DNA of 25,132 bases from JAWLDB01 sp041686915 (lineage in GTDB: Bacteria; Bacillota; UBA994; UBA5500). The stretch is from positions 1-25,132 of the forward strand of contig JAWLDB010000019.1 in the NCBI GenBank assembly GCA_041686915.1, in the 5' to 3' direction. Positions 7,999 to 14,678 of the stretch are shown one piece after another. A program made the position numbers and the translations under genes. Within the stretch, counting starts at the first letter, position 1. Every line of letters starts with the position of its first letter. The notes beneath the pieces were generated by a model. That model was not told where the DNA came from. It ran no database searches and was given only the letters and a program-made list of their open reading frames with translations.

Positions 7999-8095
7999 AT
8001 GCCTGGTACGCGTGCAGTTTTTGGGCCGGAAGTTTGCCAGGATGAGAAAAGGATACAATCGAAGAGAGCAATAACTATACGTTGGTTTAGGGCTA

Positions 8096-8104
8096 TGCGA
8101 TAAT
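8096..8104 (+). promoter_or_regulatory. Possible extended -10 promoter for murJ
   Basis: TGCGATAAT at 8096-8104 fits an extended -10 element (TG-n-GATAAT). No good -35 hexamer is found 16-18 bases upstream. Because an intrinsic terminator ends at 7998, murJ needs its own start of transcription or readthrough, which makes a promoter in this 187-base gap likely. The exact site is uncertain. Confidence 0.35.
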
Positions 8105-8170
8105 ATCAAGGTGTGTAGAAGAAGACCAATGGCGATAGTTTTCGCCTCTTGGGGGAAGCGAGGAATACGG

Positions 8171-9682
8171 GTGGGCGAGCAACGTAAACATTCAGTCTTG
8201 AGGGTAACGATAGGACTGAGCATCGTATCTTTTGTCGCCAAGATGCTAGGCTTTGTCAGAGAGCAAGTCATCGCTTGGCGCTTTGGAGCTACAGCAGGTG
8301 TGGATAGCTACGTAGCCGCGCTTTCTGTTCCTCAGATACTGGCCACAATAGTCGGGGGTGCGATTGCCTCGGCCTTCCTGCCAGTATACACTGCAGAGCG
8401 TAGCAAGAATGAGAAATCTGCGGCCCAGGTGGCTGGTACTGCTCTGTATCTCACTGTCTTTTTCTCACTACTGGGAGCTATGCTGTCCTTTGTTCTCGCT
8501 CCTGGCGCCATCAGGGTGATCGCAGGGCAGTTTCCAGCAGATCAGCAGGCATTGGCTGTTTTGTTGTTGCGCATCATGTCAGTAGGTACTGTTCTGCTTG
8601 GGCTCTCCACGTTTCTAACCATGTTGCTTAATGCACACCGGCAATTTCTCTGGCCTGCTCTTACCCCTCTGGTCTCCAATGGGGTGATTGTCGTGGGTCT
8701 GATCCTTGCAGGGGCCTATGGCGTCGGGGGATTAGCCTGGCTGACAACAGCCAGTATGGCTTTGCCAATCACGCTCCTGCTAGCAGTGGCGTGGGTAAGC
8801 AAAGTACGGGTATTTGTGCTCCCTGATTTCCGGCACCCTGCTATTGTAAAGATTGGTAAGTTATCTGCCCCTATCCTGGCTAGTAGCCTGTTTGGGCAGG
8901 TATATATAATGATTGACAGGTTTCTGGCTTCCGGGTTGGACGAGGGAAGCATGGCTGCGCTCAATTATGCTCTCAAGCTGGTTCAGCTACCCGTCGGGGT
9001 CTTTGTTACTGCGCTGGCTACTGCAGTCTACCCGGCCTTGGCGGATTGCGCTGCTGCAGGCGACCGGCGAAGCTTCAGTGCCACCGTAGCATCTAGTTTA
9101 AGGGGGCTTTTAATGTTGCTCATTCCTGCTACGGTGGGGATGTTTGTGCTGCGCTACCCAATTGTACAGCTAGCCTTTGAGCGCGGTTCATTCGATAGTG
9201 CAGCTACGGCGAAAACCGCGACTGCCCTTGGCTTCTTCTCTTTCGGCATCCTGGGCATGGCGGCGGGGCAGATCCTTGCGCGTGCATTTTATTCTTTACA
9301 GGAGACACTCACGCCGGTATTAATCGGCATAGCCACCGCTATAGTCAACATCGTCCTGGACCTGCTGCTGGTGAAGCCCATGGGACAGGGTGGCCTTGCC
9401 CTGGCCAGCGCTTTGGGTTTCATCTTCCATGCCACTTTCATGCTTTGGTTCCTCTCCCGGCGGCTTGAACCGGGATCGCTCAACCTTTGGGGTACGCTGC
9501 TTAAAGTGGGACTTGCTTCTAGTGTAGTCGGGGTGAGTAGCCATGCCACTTTCAGCGCCTTGGCCGGGCATGGCAGCATAACGGCTTTGCTTGCAGCAGT
9601 AACCGTGGGAGTAGCGCTCTATGCAGTCTGCCTGGTAGTGCTACGCGTGGAAGGAGTGCCGCTGCTGCGTTCTGCTCGATAG
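8171..9682 (+). CDS. murJ: MurJ/MviN-family lipid II flippase
   Basis: This is a polytopic membrane protein of the MOP superfamily that moves lipid-linked peptidoglycan precursor to the outer face of the membrane. From GTG 8171 it is 503 residues with about 14 hydrophobic segments. The N-terminal signature is SFVAKMLGFVREQVIAWRFG followed by VDSYVAALSVP. Later typical features are FLPVYTAERSKNE, MIDRFLASGLDEGSMAALNY and LQETLTPVLIG. GTG 8171 is preferred because AGGA at 8161-8164 is well spaced. The frame is open to GTG 8111 and contains ATG 8129, but these have weaker ribosome sites. It stands alone, between the motility terminator and the rpsB promoter. Whether it is the housekeeping flippase or serves another polymer cannot be told from sequence alone. 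Confidence 0.92.
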   Translation: MGEQRKHSVLRVTIGLSIVSFVAKMLGFVREQVIAWRFGATAGVDSYVAALSVPQILATIVGGAIASAFLPVYTAERSKNEKSAAQVAGTALYLTVFFSLLGAMLSFVLAPGAIRVIAGQFPADQQALAVLLLRIMSVGTVLLGLSTFLTMLLNAHRQFLWPALTPLVSNGVIVVGLILAGAYGVGGLAWLTTASMALPITLLLAVAWVSKVRVFVLPDFRHPAIVKIGKLSAPILASSLFGQVYIMIDRFLASGLDEGSMAALNYALKLVQLPVGVFVTALATAVYPALADCAAAGDRRSFSATVASSLRGLLMLLIPATVGMFVLRYPIVQLAFERGSFDSAATAKTATALGFFSFGILGMAAGQILARAFYSLQETLTPVLIGIATAIVNIVLDLLLVKPMGQGGLALASALGFIFHATFMLWFLSRRLEPGSLNLWGTLLKVGLASSVVGVSSHATFSALAGHGSITALLAAVTVGVALYAVCLVVLRVEGVPLLRSAR

Positions 9683-9706
9683 TTTGTTGGCTAGCCTGTC
9701 TTTTGC

Positions 9707-9735
9707 TTGTCTAGCCCAAACTGCTGTGATATACT
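9707..9735 (+). promoter_or_regulatory. Promoter of rpsB (sigma-A type, extended -10)
   Basis: TTGTCT at 9707-9712 as -35, a 17-base spacer, and TATACT at 9730-9735 as -10, with TG at 9727-9728 giving an extended -10. Transcription would begin near 9742, about 116 bases before the rpsB start codon. An imperfect inverted repeat (9687-9694 with 9711-9719) overlaps the -35. Confidence 0.68.
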
Positions 9736-9767
9736 AGCTAATGGTGTTCAGTACACACGCTTTCTGA

Positions 9768-9808
9768 CAGGTGCAGTGGTGCCATTACTATAAGTGGTGC
9801 TGCATCTG
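9768..9808 (+). promoter_or_regulatory. Structured 5' leader hairpin of rpsB mRNA
   Basis: In the untranslated leader, 9768-9776 (CAGGTGCAG) pairs with 9800-9808 (CTGCATCTG) over 9 bp with one G-U pair. Inside, 9782-9786 (CCATT) pairs with 9793-9797 (AGTGG), leaving a six-base apical loop (ACTATA) and an asymmetric internal loop. Such a two-tier hairpin upstream of a ribosomal protein gene suits autoregulation by the S2 protein or another binder. Only the base pairing is seen; the function is inferred. It is followed by a purine-rich, unpaired Shine-Dalgarno region. Confidence 0.5.
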
Positions 9809-9857
9809 AATGACGGAGGCGGAGGATTAAAAACCTTTGGGAGGAGGTGACACAGCC

Positions 9858-10556
9858 ATGGCAATCGTTTCTATGAAACAACTTTTGGAGGCTGGTGTCC
9901 ATTTCGGTCATCAAACCCGTCGTTGGAACCCCAAGATGGCACCTTACATCTTTACTGAGCGTAACGGTATCTACATTATCGACCTGCAGAAGACTGTCCG
10001 CAAGATTGACGAGGCATATAACTTTGTCAAAGACGTGGTAGCTTCTGGCAAGACGATTATGTTCGTCGGTACCAAAAAGCAGGCTCAGGAAGCAGTAGCT
10101 GAAGAGGCAGAACGCTGCGGAATGTACTACGTAAATCAGCGTTGGCTCGGAGGTACTCTGACCAACTTCCAGACGATTCAGAAGCGCATCAACCGTTTGC
10201 ACGAACTGGAGCGTATGGAAGCTGAAGGCACATTCGACCTGCTGCCTAAGAAAGAGGTCATCGTGCTCAAGCACGAAATGGAAAAGCTTGAGAAGTTCCT
10301 CGGTGGCATCAAGAACATGAAGGACATTCCTGGAGCAATGTTCATCATTGACCCGCGCAAGGAGCGCATCGCAGTCGCAGAGGCTCACAAACTTGGTATT
10401 CCGATCGTAGCTATCGTCGATACCAACTGCGATCCAGACGAGATTGACTATGTAATCCCGGGTAACGATGATGCAATTCGCGCCGTAAAGCTGCTCTCAG
10501 CTACAATGGCAGATGCAGTGCTCGAGGCCAATCAGGGCGAACAGCTCGCAGAGTAG
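9858..10556 (+). CDS. rpsB: Small ribosomal subunit protein uS2
   Basis: The 232-residue ribosomal protein S2 sits on the back of the 30S subunit and is needed for mRNA binding and bS1-type contacts where present. It is recognised by MKQLLEAGVHFGHQTRRWNP at the N-terminus, then MAPYIFTERNGIYIIDLQKT, FVGTKKQAQEAVAEEA, YYVNQRWLGGTLTNFQTI and PGAMFIIDPRKERIAVAEA with a final IPGNDDAIRAVKLL. ATG 9858 is preceded by GGAGGAGGTGA at 9840-9850, a near-ideal ribosome site, so the upstream in-frame GTG at 9837 is rejected. It has its own promoter and structured leader, and is separated from tsf by a terminator-like hairpin. Confidence 0.98.
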   Translation: MAIVSMKQLLEAGVHFGHQTRRWNPKMAPYIFTERNGIYIIDLQKTVRKIDEAYNFVKDVVASGKTIMFVGTKKQAQEAVAEEAERCGMYYVNQRWLGGTLTNFQTIQKRINRLHELERMEAEGTFDLLPKKEVIVLKHEMEKLEKFLGGIKNMKDIPGAMFIIDPRKERIAVAEAHKLGIPIVAIVDTNCDPDEIDYVIPGNDDAIRAVKLLSATMADAVLEANQGEQLAE

Positions 10557-10563
10557 TATGTTT

Positions 10564-10611
10564 ACGGGTAAGGGTGGAAGGGTGCTAGCCCTTACATCTT
10601 TACCCGTTTTT
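10564..10611 (+). terminator. Terminator/attenuator between rpsB and tsf
   Basis: ACGGGTAA (10564-10571) pairs perfectly with TTACCCGT (10600-10607), with further weaker pairs and an inner AGGG/CCCT stem, and T runs from 10607 to 10611. A competing stem, GTAAGGG (10568-10574) with CCCTTAC (10589-10595), uses part of the same 5' arm and would break the outer stem. This suggests a leaky or switchable terminator that sets the rpsB:tsf ratio. The alternative pairing is seen; the switching is inferred. Confidence 0.75.
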
Positions 10612-10715
10612 CAGCAGCTACCCTAACGGTATGTGTTCCATGGTAATTGCAGATATTCTAAGTAGAGTGCGCGTGTTGGTTGGAGCTGGCACGCGACTAT
10701 GAGGAGGGAATTTTT

Positions 10716-11372
10716 GTGGCAGAGATTAGTGCAGCTTTGGTTAAAGAGTTGCGTGAACGTACAGGCGCAGGCATGATGGACTGCAAGAAGGCATTGACGC
10801 TCAAGAATGGTGATATGGAAGCCGCTATTGAGTATCTGCGCGAGAAGGGGCTAGCCGCAGCAGCCAAGAAGGCAGGCCGCATTGCCAGTGAAGGCTTGGT
10901 AGATGCATATATCCATGCTGGCGGTAAGATCGGTGTATTAATTGAGGTCAACTGTGAAACAGACTTTGTCGCCAAGAACGATGAGTTCAAGCGCTTGGTC
11001 AAGGACCTCTGCATGCACATTGCAGCTAACAATCCTACATACATCAACCCTGAGGATGTCCCGGCCGATGTAGTAGAGAAGGAAAAAGAGATTCTTCGTG
11101 CCCAATCACTTAACGAAGGCAAACCAGAAAAGATCGTTGAGAAGATGGTGGAAGGCCGCATCCAGAAGTTCTTTGCCGAGAACTGTCTGTTGGAACAGCC
11201 CTTCGTGCGCGATACCGACGTTACCGTCAAAGAACTGATCCAGCAAAAGATTGCTTCCATCGGCGAACAGATCAGTGTCCGCCGCTTTGAGCGTTTTGTT
11301 TTGGGTGAGGGACTTGAAAAGAAGGTTCATGACATTGCAGCAGATGTAGCAGCACTTACCAAAAAGGAATAG
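10716..11372 (+). CDS. tsf: Elongation factor Ts
   Basis: EF-Ts is the nucleotide exchange factor that regenerates EF-Tu-GTP. The 218-residue protein is of the short clostridial/Thermus-like size class. The N-terminal UBA-like domain carries LVKELRERTGAGMMDCKKAL, followed by AAIEYLREKGLAAAAKKAGR. The core has GVLIEVNCETDFVAKNDEF, the EF-Tu-contacting TDFVA motif. The C-terminal part includes LLEQPFVRDTDVTVKELI and ISVRRFERFVLGEG. Start GTG 10716 follows GAGGAGGGA at 10701-10709; an upstream in-frame ATG at 10680 has no suitable ribosome site. A 6-bp hairpin (10670-10675 with 10690-10695) lies just before the ribosome site. No good separate promoter was found in the 104-base gap after the rpsB terminator, so tsf may depend on readthrough. 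Confidence 0.97.
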   Translation: MAEISAALVKELRERTGAGMMDCKKALTLKNGDMEAAIEYLREKGLAAAAKKAGRIASEGLVDAYIHAGGKIGVLIEVNCETDFVAKNDEFKRLVKDLCMHIAANNPTYINPEDVPADVVEKEKEILRAQSLNEGKPEKIVEKMVEGRIQKFFAENCLLEQPFVRDTDVTVKELIQQKIASIGEQISVRRFERFVLGEGLEKKVHDIAADVAALTKKE

Positions 11373-11377
11373 CATGT

Positions 11378-11405
11378 AAGAGGAACACCCTGGTGTTCCT
11401 CTTTT
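11378..11405 (+). terminator. Intrinsic terminator after tsf
   Basis: AAGAGGAACACC (11378-11389) is perfectly complementary to GGTGTTCCTCTT (11392-11403), a stem of about 11-12 bp with a very tight loop, followed by T residues to 11405. It begins 6 bases after the tsf stop and ends the rpsB-tsf unit. Confidence 0.92.
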
Positions 11406-11496
11406 CACGAAAAAGCAAGCCCGGATGTTTTAAATAGCACAAAAAACAGGAATTGTTATAGATATGGGCGAATTATCGCTAAACGGAGGTATCGCC

Positions 11497-12228
11497 GTGG
11501 AAAAGCCAAAGTACAAACGAGTTATTCTCAAGCTTAGCGGAGAGGCAATGGCCGGAGCTCAGGGTTATGGTATCGATACGTCTGTCGTACAGGACATAGC
11601 TGAGCAAGTCAAGGAGATAGTTGCATGTGACGTGCAGGTGGCCGTTGTTGTTGGTGGAGGGAACATTTGGCGGGGCGCTGTCGGTAGTTCCAAAGGCATA
11701 GATCGGGCTACCGCCGATTACATGGGCATGTTGGCGACCGTCTTGAATGCTCTAGCCATGCAGGATGCCCTGGAGAAGATTGGCGTTGAGACCCGGGTGC
11801 AGACTGCCATTGAGATGCGGGAGGTAGCCGAGCCCTATATCCGGCGCAAAGCCACCAGTCACCTTGACCATGGAAGGGTGGTCATATTTGCTGCAGGCAC
11901 CGGTAACCCGTACTTTACCACCGATACGACTGCAGCTTTACGAGCTGCGGAAATTGACGCCGAGGTCATTCTATTGGCCAAGGGGACAGTCGATGGCGTT
12001 TACGAAGCAGACCCGAAGACGCACCCAGGCGCGAAAATGTTCAAGCGGTTGACATATCTGGAAGTGCTGCAGAGGGGTCTTGGGGTTATGGACGCTACCG
12101 CGACTTCCTTATGCATGGACAACGGAATCCCGCTAATAGTCTTTGGATTGGCCACCCGCGGTAACATCAAACGCGCACTGTTTGGTGAAGATATCGGAAC
12201 ATATGTCGGAGGTGAAAGTAATGATTAA
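11497..12228 (+). CDS. pyrH: UMP kinase
   Basis: This enzyme phosphorylates UMP to UDP with ATP in pyrimidine nucleotide synthesis. It is a hexameric amino-acid-kinase-fold protein in the cytosol. The 243-residue product has KRVILKLSGEAMAG at the N-terminus (phosphate-binding Lys and Gly), VAVVVGGGNIWRGAVG, the DYMGMLATVLNALAMQDALE helix and GTGNPYFTTDTTAALRAAEI, all hallmark PyrH motifs. GTG 11497 with CGGAGGT at 11484-11490 is preferred over ATG 11464, which would add 11 atypical residues and lies close to a possible extended -10 (TGTTATAGA, 11454-11462). Since a terminator precedes it, this -10-like site may drive the next operon, though no clear -35 is seen. It overlaps frr by 8 bases. 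Confidence 0.97.
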   Translation: MEKPKYKRVILKLSGEAMAGAQGYGIDTSVVQDIAEQVKEIVACDVQVAVVVGGGNIWRGAVGSSKGIDRATADYMGMLATVLNALAMQDALEKIGVETRVQTAIEMREVAEPYIRRKATSHLDHGRVVIFAAGTGNPYFTTDTTAALRAAEIDAEVILLAKGTVDGVYEADPKTHPGAKMFKRLTYLEVLQRGLGVMDATATSLCMDNGIPLIVFGLATRGNIKRALFGEDIGTYVGGESND

Positions 12229-12778
12229 TGATGTTCTACATGATGCTGAAGATAAGATGCAAAAGAGTATAGCTACATTCAAGCACGACCTGTCTGGTCT
12301 GAGAGCAGGTCGGGCGACCCCAGCTCTGCTGGAAAGGGTGCAGGCTGAGTACTATGGAGTTGATACTCCCATTGCTCAAATGGCATCAATTTCTGTGCCC
12401 GAGGCGCGCATGCTGGTAATCCAACCTTGGGACAAAGGCACTCTTAAGGCTATTGAAAAGGCAATCTTAAAATCTGATCTCGGCCTTACACCAATCAGTG
12501 ACGGCTCAGTAATCCGACTGACGATACCTGCTATGACGGAGGAGCGTCGTCGCGACCTAGTTAAAACTGTACACAAGAAGGCTGAAGAGGGCCGTGTTGC
12601 CATCCGCAACGTCCGGCGCGACGCAAACAACCTGTTGAAAGATTTGCAGAAGGGCCATGAGATTTCTGAGGACGACCAGAAGCGTGCTCAGGATGAGGTT
12701 CAGAAGCTAACTGACAAATACGTCAAGCAGGTGGATGAGATAATGGCAGCAAAAGAAGCGGAGATTATGGAAGTTTAA
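12221..12778 (+). CDS. frr: Ribosome recycling factor
   Basis: RRF works with EF-G to split post-termination ribosomes. The 185-residue protein has the standard length and motifs: MQKSIATFKHDLSGLRAGRA followed by TPALLERVQAEYYG, then PISDGSVIRLTIPAMTEERR, RRDLVKTVHKKAEEGRVAIR and NVRRDANNLLKDLQK, with a Lys/Glu-rich final helix. ATG 12221 follows GGAGGTGA at 12208-12215 and lies inside the last codons of pyrH (8-base overlap). An in-frame extension to 12143 lies within pyrH and is rejected. Its stop shares a base with the next start (TAATG). Confidence 0.98.
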   Translation: MINDVLHDAEDKMQKSIATFKHDLSGLRAGRATPALLERVQAEYYGVDTPIAQMASISVPEARMLVIQPWDKGTLKAIEKAILKSDLGLTPISDGSVIRLTIPAMTEERRRDLVKTVHKKAEEGRVAIRNVRRDANNLLKDLQKGHEISEDDQKRAQDEVQKLTDKYVKQVDEIMAAKEAEIMEV

Positions 12779-12993
12779 TGCAGCTTAATGACCTGCTTGG
12801 TTTCCAACTGGCTGAAGCTGAGCAGAGACTCAGGCAAGATGGTCTCAGCTTCCGGGTTGAGGTTAGTAAGGCGCCCAGAGCTGCTGATAATCTGCATGAC
12901 AGCAGTCAACTGCGTGTTGCCCGCGCCCGTCGGGAGGGGGAACTGGTAATTCTGACTGTTGTTCGCCCACCTGCCCTGGAACTGCCGGAGTGA
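12778..12993 (+). CDS. Small PASTA-like protein between frr and uppS, function unknown
   Basis: The 71-residue protein starts at ATG 12778, overlapping the frr stop (TAATG), so its translation is probably coupled to frr. The sequence shows one pattern resembling half a PASTA domain: an N-terminal helix (LNDLLGFQLAEAEQRLRQDG), a strand (SFRVEVSKAPRA) and two further strands (QLRVARARREGELVILTVVR). It lacks the full PASTA length and has no membrane anchor or signal peptide. From memory, small hypothetical proteins of this type occur between frr and uppS in several clostridia; this was not checked by search. No function can be assigned. Coupling to frr and its position before a lipid-carrier synthase do not decide between a translation and an envelope role. 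Confidence 0.72.
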   Translation: MQLNDLLGFQLAEAEQRLRQDGLSFRVEVSKAPRAADNLHDSSQLRVARARREGELVILTVVRPPALELPE

Positions 12994-12999
12994 ACTGCT

Positions 13000-13026
13000 G
13001 CCCCCTGTGTATGCCAGGGGGCGTTT
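13000..13026 (+). terminator. GC-rich hairpin before uppS, possible weak terminator/attenuator
   Basis: GCCCCCTG (13000-13007) pairs perfectly with CAGGGGGC (13015-13022) around a 7-base loop, followed only by GTTTC. The stem is strong but the T run is short, so it may act as a weak terminator, attenuator or mRNA-stability element. It lies in the 121-base gap between the small PASTA-like gene and uppS. Confidence 0.45.
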
Positions 13027-13114
13027 CTACAGGAAGGTCGTCTTTGTAGACAAGACAGACGGGTCCGATAGGCGACTTGCCGTGGCAGTGAACATCTTAT
13101 TGGAGGAGATTTTG

Positions 13115-13852
13115 TTGGAGAACAAGGAGGCTCGTGTCCCAAAGCACATCGCTATGTTTATGGACGGGAATGGCAGATGGGCTACTTCCCGCGGTTTACC
13201 TCGTATGATTGGACACCGGCAAGGCTCAGAGAACATGCGCACGATTATCAAAGAATGCCTTGCCTTAGGCATACGCTATCTGACTCTTTACGCCTTCTCA
13301 ACGGAGAATTGGCGTCGTCCCAAAGAGGAAGTTGACTATCTGATGAGCTTGCCTGGGCATTTTTTTGAGCGCGAAAAGCATCTTTTGCAGGAAGAACAGG
13401 TGAAAGTAGTAGCGATCGGTGATTTGGATGGCGTACCGGACAAGACCCGTAACGTCGTTAAGAAAATCCAGGACATGACAGCAGGTTACGATCGGCTGAC
13501 TGTCCTGTTGGCGTTCAACTATGGGAGCAGGAATGAGCTCGTCGCTGCAGCATCCAGATTGGCCCAGCGAGCTTTGGAGCAGAACCAGGTTGACTTCACT
13601 GAGGCTGATATGGCCAACGAGCTTTATACCGCGGGTTATCCCGACCCCGATTTGGTTATACGCTGTGGTGGCGAAATGCGCATGAGCAATTTCTTGCTCT
13701 GGCAAGCGGCCTACGCTGAGCTCTATTTCACCAAGACGCTTTGGCCCGACTTCAAAGGACAGGAACTGCGTCTGGCGATAGCTGATTATCAGAGTAGAGA
13801 CCGCAGGTTCGGTGGACTGTCCGCAACCAAAAACAGTAAAGAGGGAAAGTAA
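13115..13852 (+). CDS. uppS: Undecaprenyl diphosphate synthase (cis-prenyltransferase)
   Basis: This enzyme extends farnesyl-PP with isopentenyl-PP to C55-PP, the lipid carrier for peptidoglycan and other wall polymers. The 245-residue protein has the catalytic motif HIAMFMDGNGRWA (Asp17), GHRQGSENMR, LTLYAFSTENWRRPKEEVDY, LLAFNYGSRNEL and CGGEMRMSNFLLWQAAYAEL. The last is the conserved RxxGExRxSNF region, with Arg-Cys-Gly-Gly rather than the commoner Arg-Thr-Gly/Ser-Gly. A TTG start at 13115 is chosen because GGAGGA at 13102-13107 is 7 bases upstream. In-frame GTG codons at 13082, 13088 and 13136 are less well placed. Its stop overlaps the cdsA start by one base (TAATG). Confidence 0.95.
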   Translation: MENKEARVPKHIAMFMDGNGRWATSRGLPRMIGHRQGSENMRTIIKECLALGIRYLTLYAFSTENWRRPKEEVDYLMSLPGHFFEREKHLLQEEQVKVVAIGDLDGVPDKTRNVVKKIQDMTAGYDRLTVLLAFNYGSRNELVAAASRLAQRALEQNQVDFTEADMANELYTAGYPDPDLVIRCGGEMRMSNFLLWQAAYAELYFTKTLWPDFKGQELRLAIADYQSRDRRFGGLSATKNSKEGK

Positions 13853-14658
13853 TGTTACGGCAAAGGGTACTGAGTGCACTGCTCGGGGTTCCAATAGTGC
13901 TAGGGGCCATCTACTACGGAAGTTGGCCCTTCTTTGCCATGGCCATTCTGATTGGCCTTTGGGGGTGGAGCGAGCTGTCCGGGATGATTACGCACAGTGG
14001 AGGCAAGCTTCATAAGCTGCTCGGCGCAGTGTCTTTAACCGCTCTGCTGGCAGTAGCATGGCTGTTGCCGGAGGCCTGGGTAGCTGGAGTGACACTGATA
14101 TTCATGGTGATCGTTGGCTCGCAACTCTGGTCATACGACGTAGAGACCAGTTGGTCGATGGCAGCGAATACCGCAATGGCGCTTTTTTACATGGTCATAC
14201 CCTTCACTCACTTCCTTTGGTTGCGCGCCTTGGAGAACGGCTGGCAGTGGATGCTGCTGGTGTTGTTATGCACCTGGGCATACGATAGCTTCGCTTACTT
14301 TTCCGGGTTAGGCTTTGGACACACGCGCCCCTGGCCTTCAGTTTCGCCTAAGAAGTCTTTGGAAGGGGTTGCCGGCGGAGCCCTAGGGAGTGTGTTGCTA
14401 GCGTTGCTGCTGTTCCGTTACCTGCCGGCCCTCAGGGTAGTCGGTGACGCGTGGATGCTTCATGGCGTAGTATTTGGGTTTTGCGCAGCTTTGGCTGCCC
14501 AAACAGGTGATTTGGCCGAGTCAGCTATCAAACGCCACTTTCAAGTGAAAGATTCCGGGCACTTCTTGCCTGGCCATGGCGGACTGCTGGACCGGGTCGA
14601 TTCTATCATCTTCGTTACCCCCTTCGTATACTACTACCTCACCGTGTTCATACTATAG
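13852..14658 (+). CDS. cdsA: Phosphatidate cytidylyltransferase (CDP-diglyceride synthase)
   Basis: This integral membrane enzyme makes CDP-diacylglycerol from phosphatidate and CTP, the branch point to all membrane phospholipids. The 268-residue protein has about eight hydrophobic segments and a near-exact C-terminal CDS signature, SAIKRHFQVKDSGHFLPGHG followed by GLLDRVDS, including the metal-binding Asp residues. WAYDSFAYFSGLGFGHTRPW with SPKKSLEG upstream is also typical. It starts at ATG 13852 inside the uppS stop, with GAGGGAAAG just before, so translation is coupled to uppS. The length is normal for Bacillota. A 20-base gap leads to dxr. Confidence 0.96.
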   Translation: MLRQRVLSALLGVPIVLGAIYYGSWPFFAMAILIGLWGWSELSGMITHSGGKLHKLLGAVSLTALLAVAWLLPEAWVAGVTLIFMVIVGSQLWSYDVETSWSMAANTAMALFYMVIPFTHFLWLRALENGWQWMLLVLLCTWAYDSFAYFSGLGFGHTRPWPSVSPKKSLEGVAGGALGSVLLALLLFRYLPALRVVGDAWMLHGVVFGFCAALAAQTGDLAESAIKRHFQVKDSGHFLPGHGGLLDRVDSIIFVTPFVYYYLTVFIL

Positions 14659-14678
14659 TCTATCCTTGGAGGAGCAGG

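Noticed and set aside
9738..10388. A 216-residue minus-strand frame over rpsB and its leader
   Set aside because: It is antisense to the highly conserved S2 gene and its promoter; composition and position indicate a shadow frame.
10612..10715. A separate tsf promoter
   Set aside because: TATTCT and TTGCAG-like hexamers occur but at wrong spacing to each other, so no promoter is called.
10697..11260. A 187-residue minus-strand frame over tsf
   Set aside because: It is antisense to EF-Ts, has Ser-rich shadow composition and no recognisable domain.
13041..13072. A possible promoter (TTGTAG ... GATAGG) or sigma-28 site before uppS
   Set aside because: The -10 match is poor and the sigma-28 spacing and -35 do not fit; the region is better explained as leader of a co-transcribed gene.
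13298..13894. A 198-residue minus-strand frame over uppS and the cdsA start
   Set aside because: It is antisense to conserved catalytic motifs of UppS, with no family signature or ribosome site.
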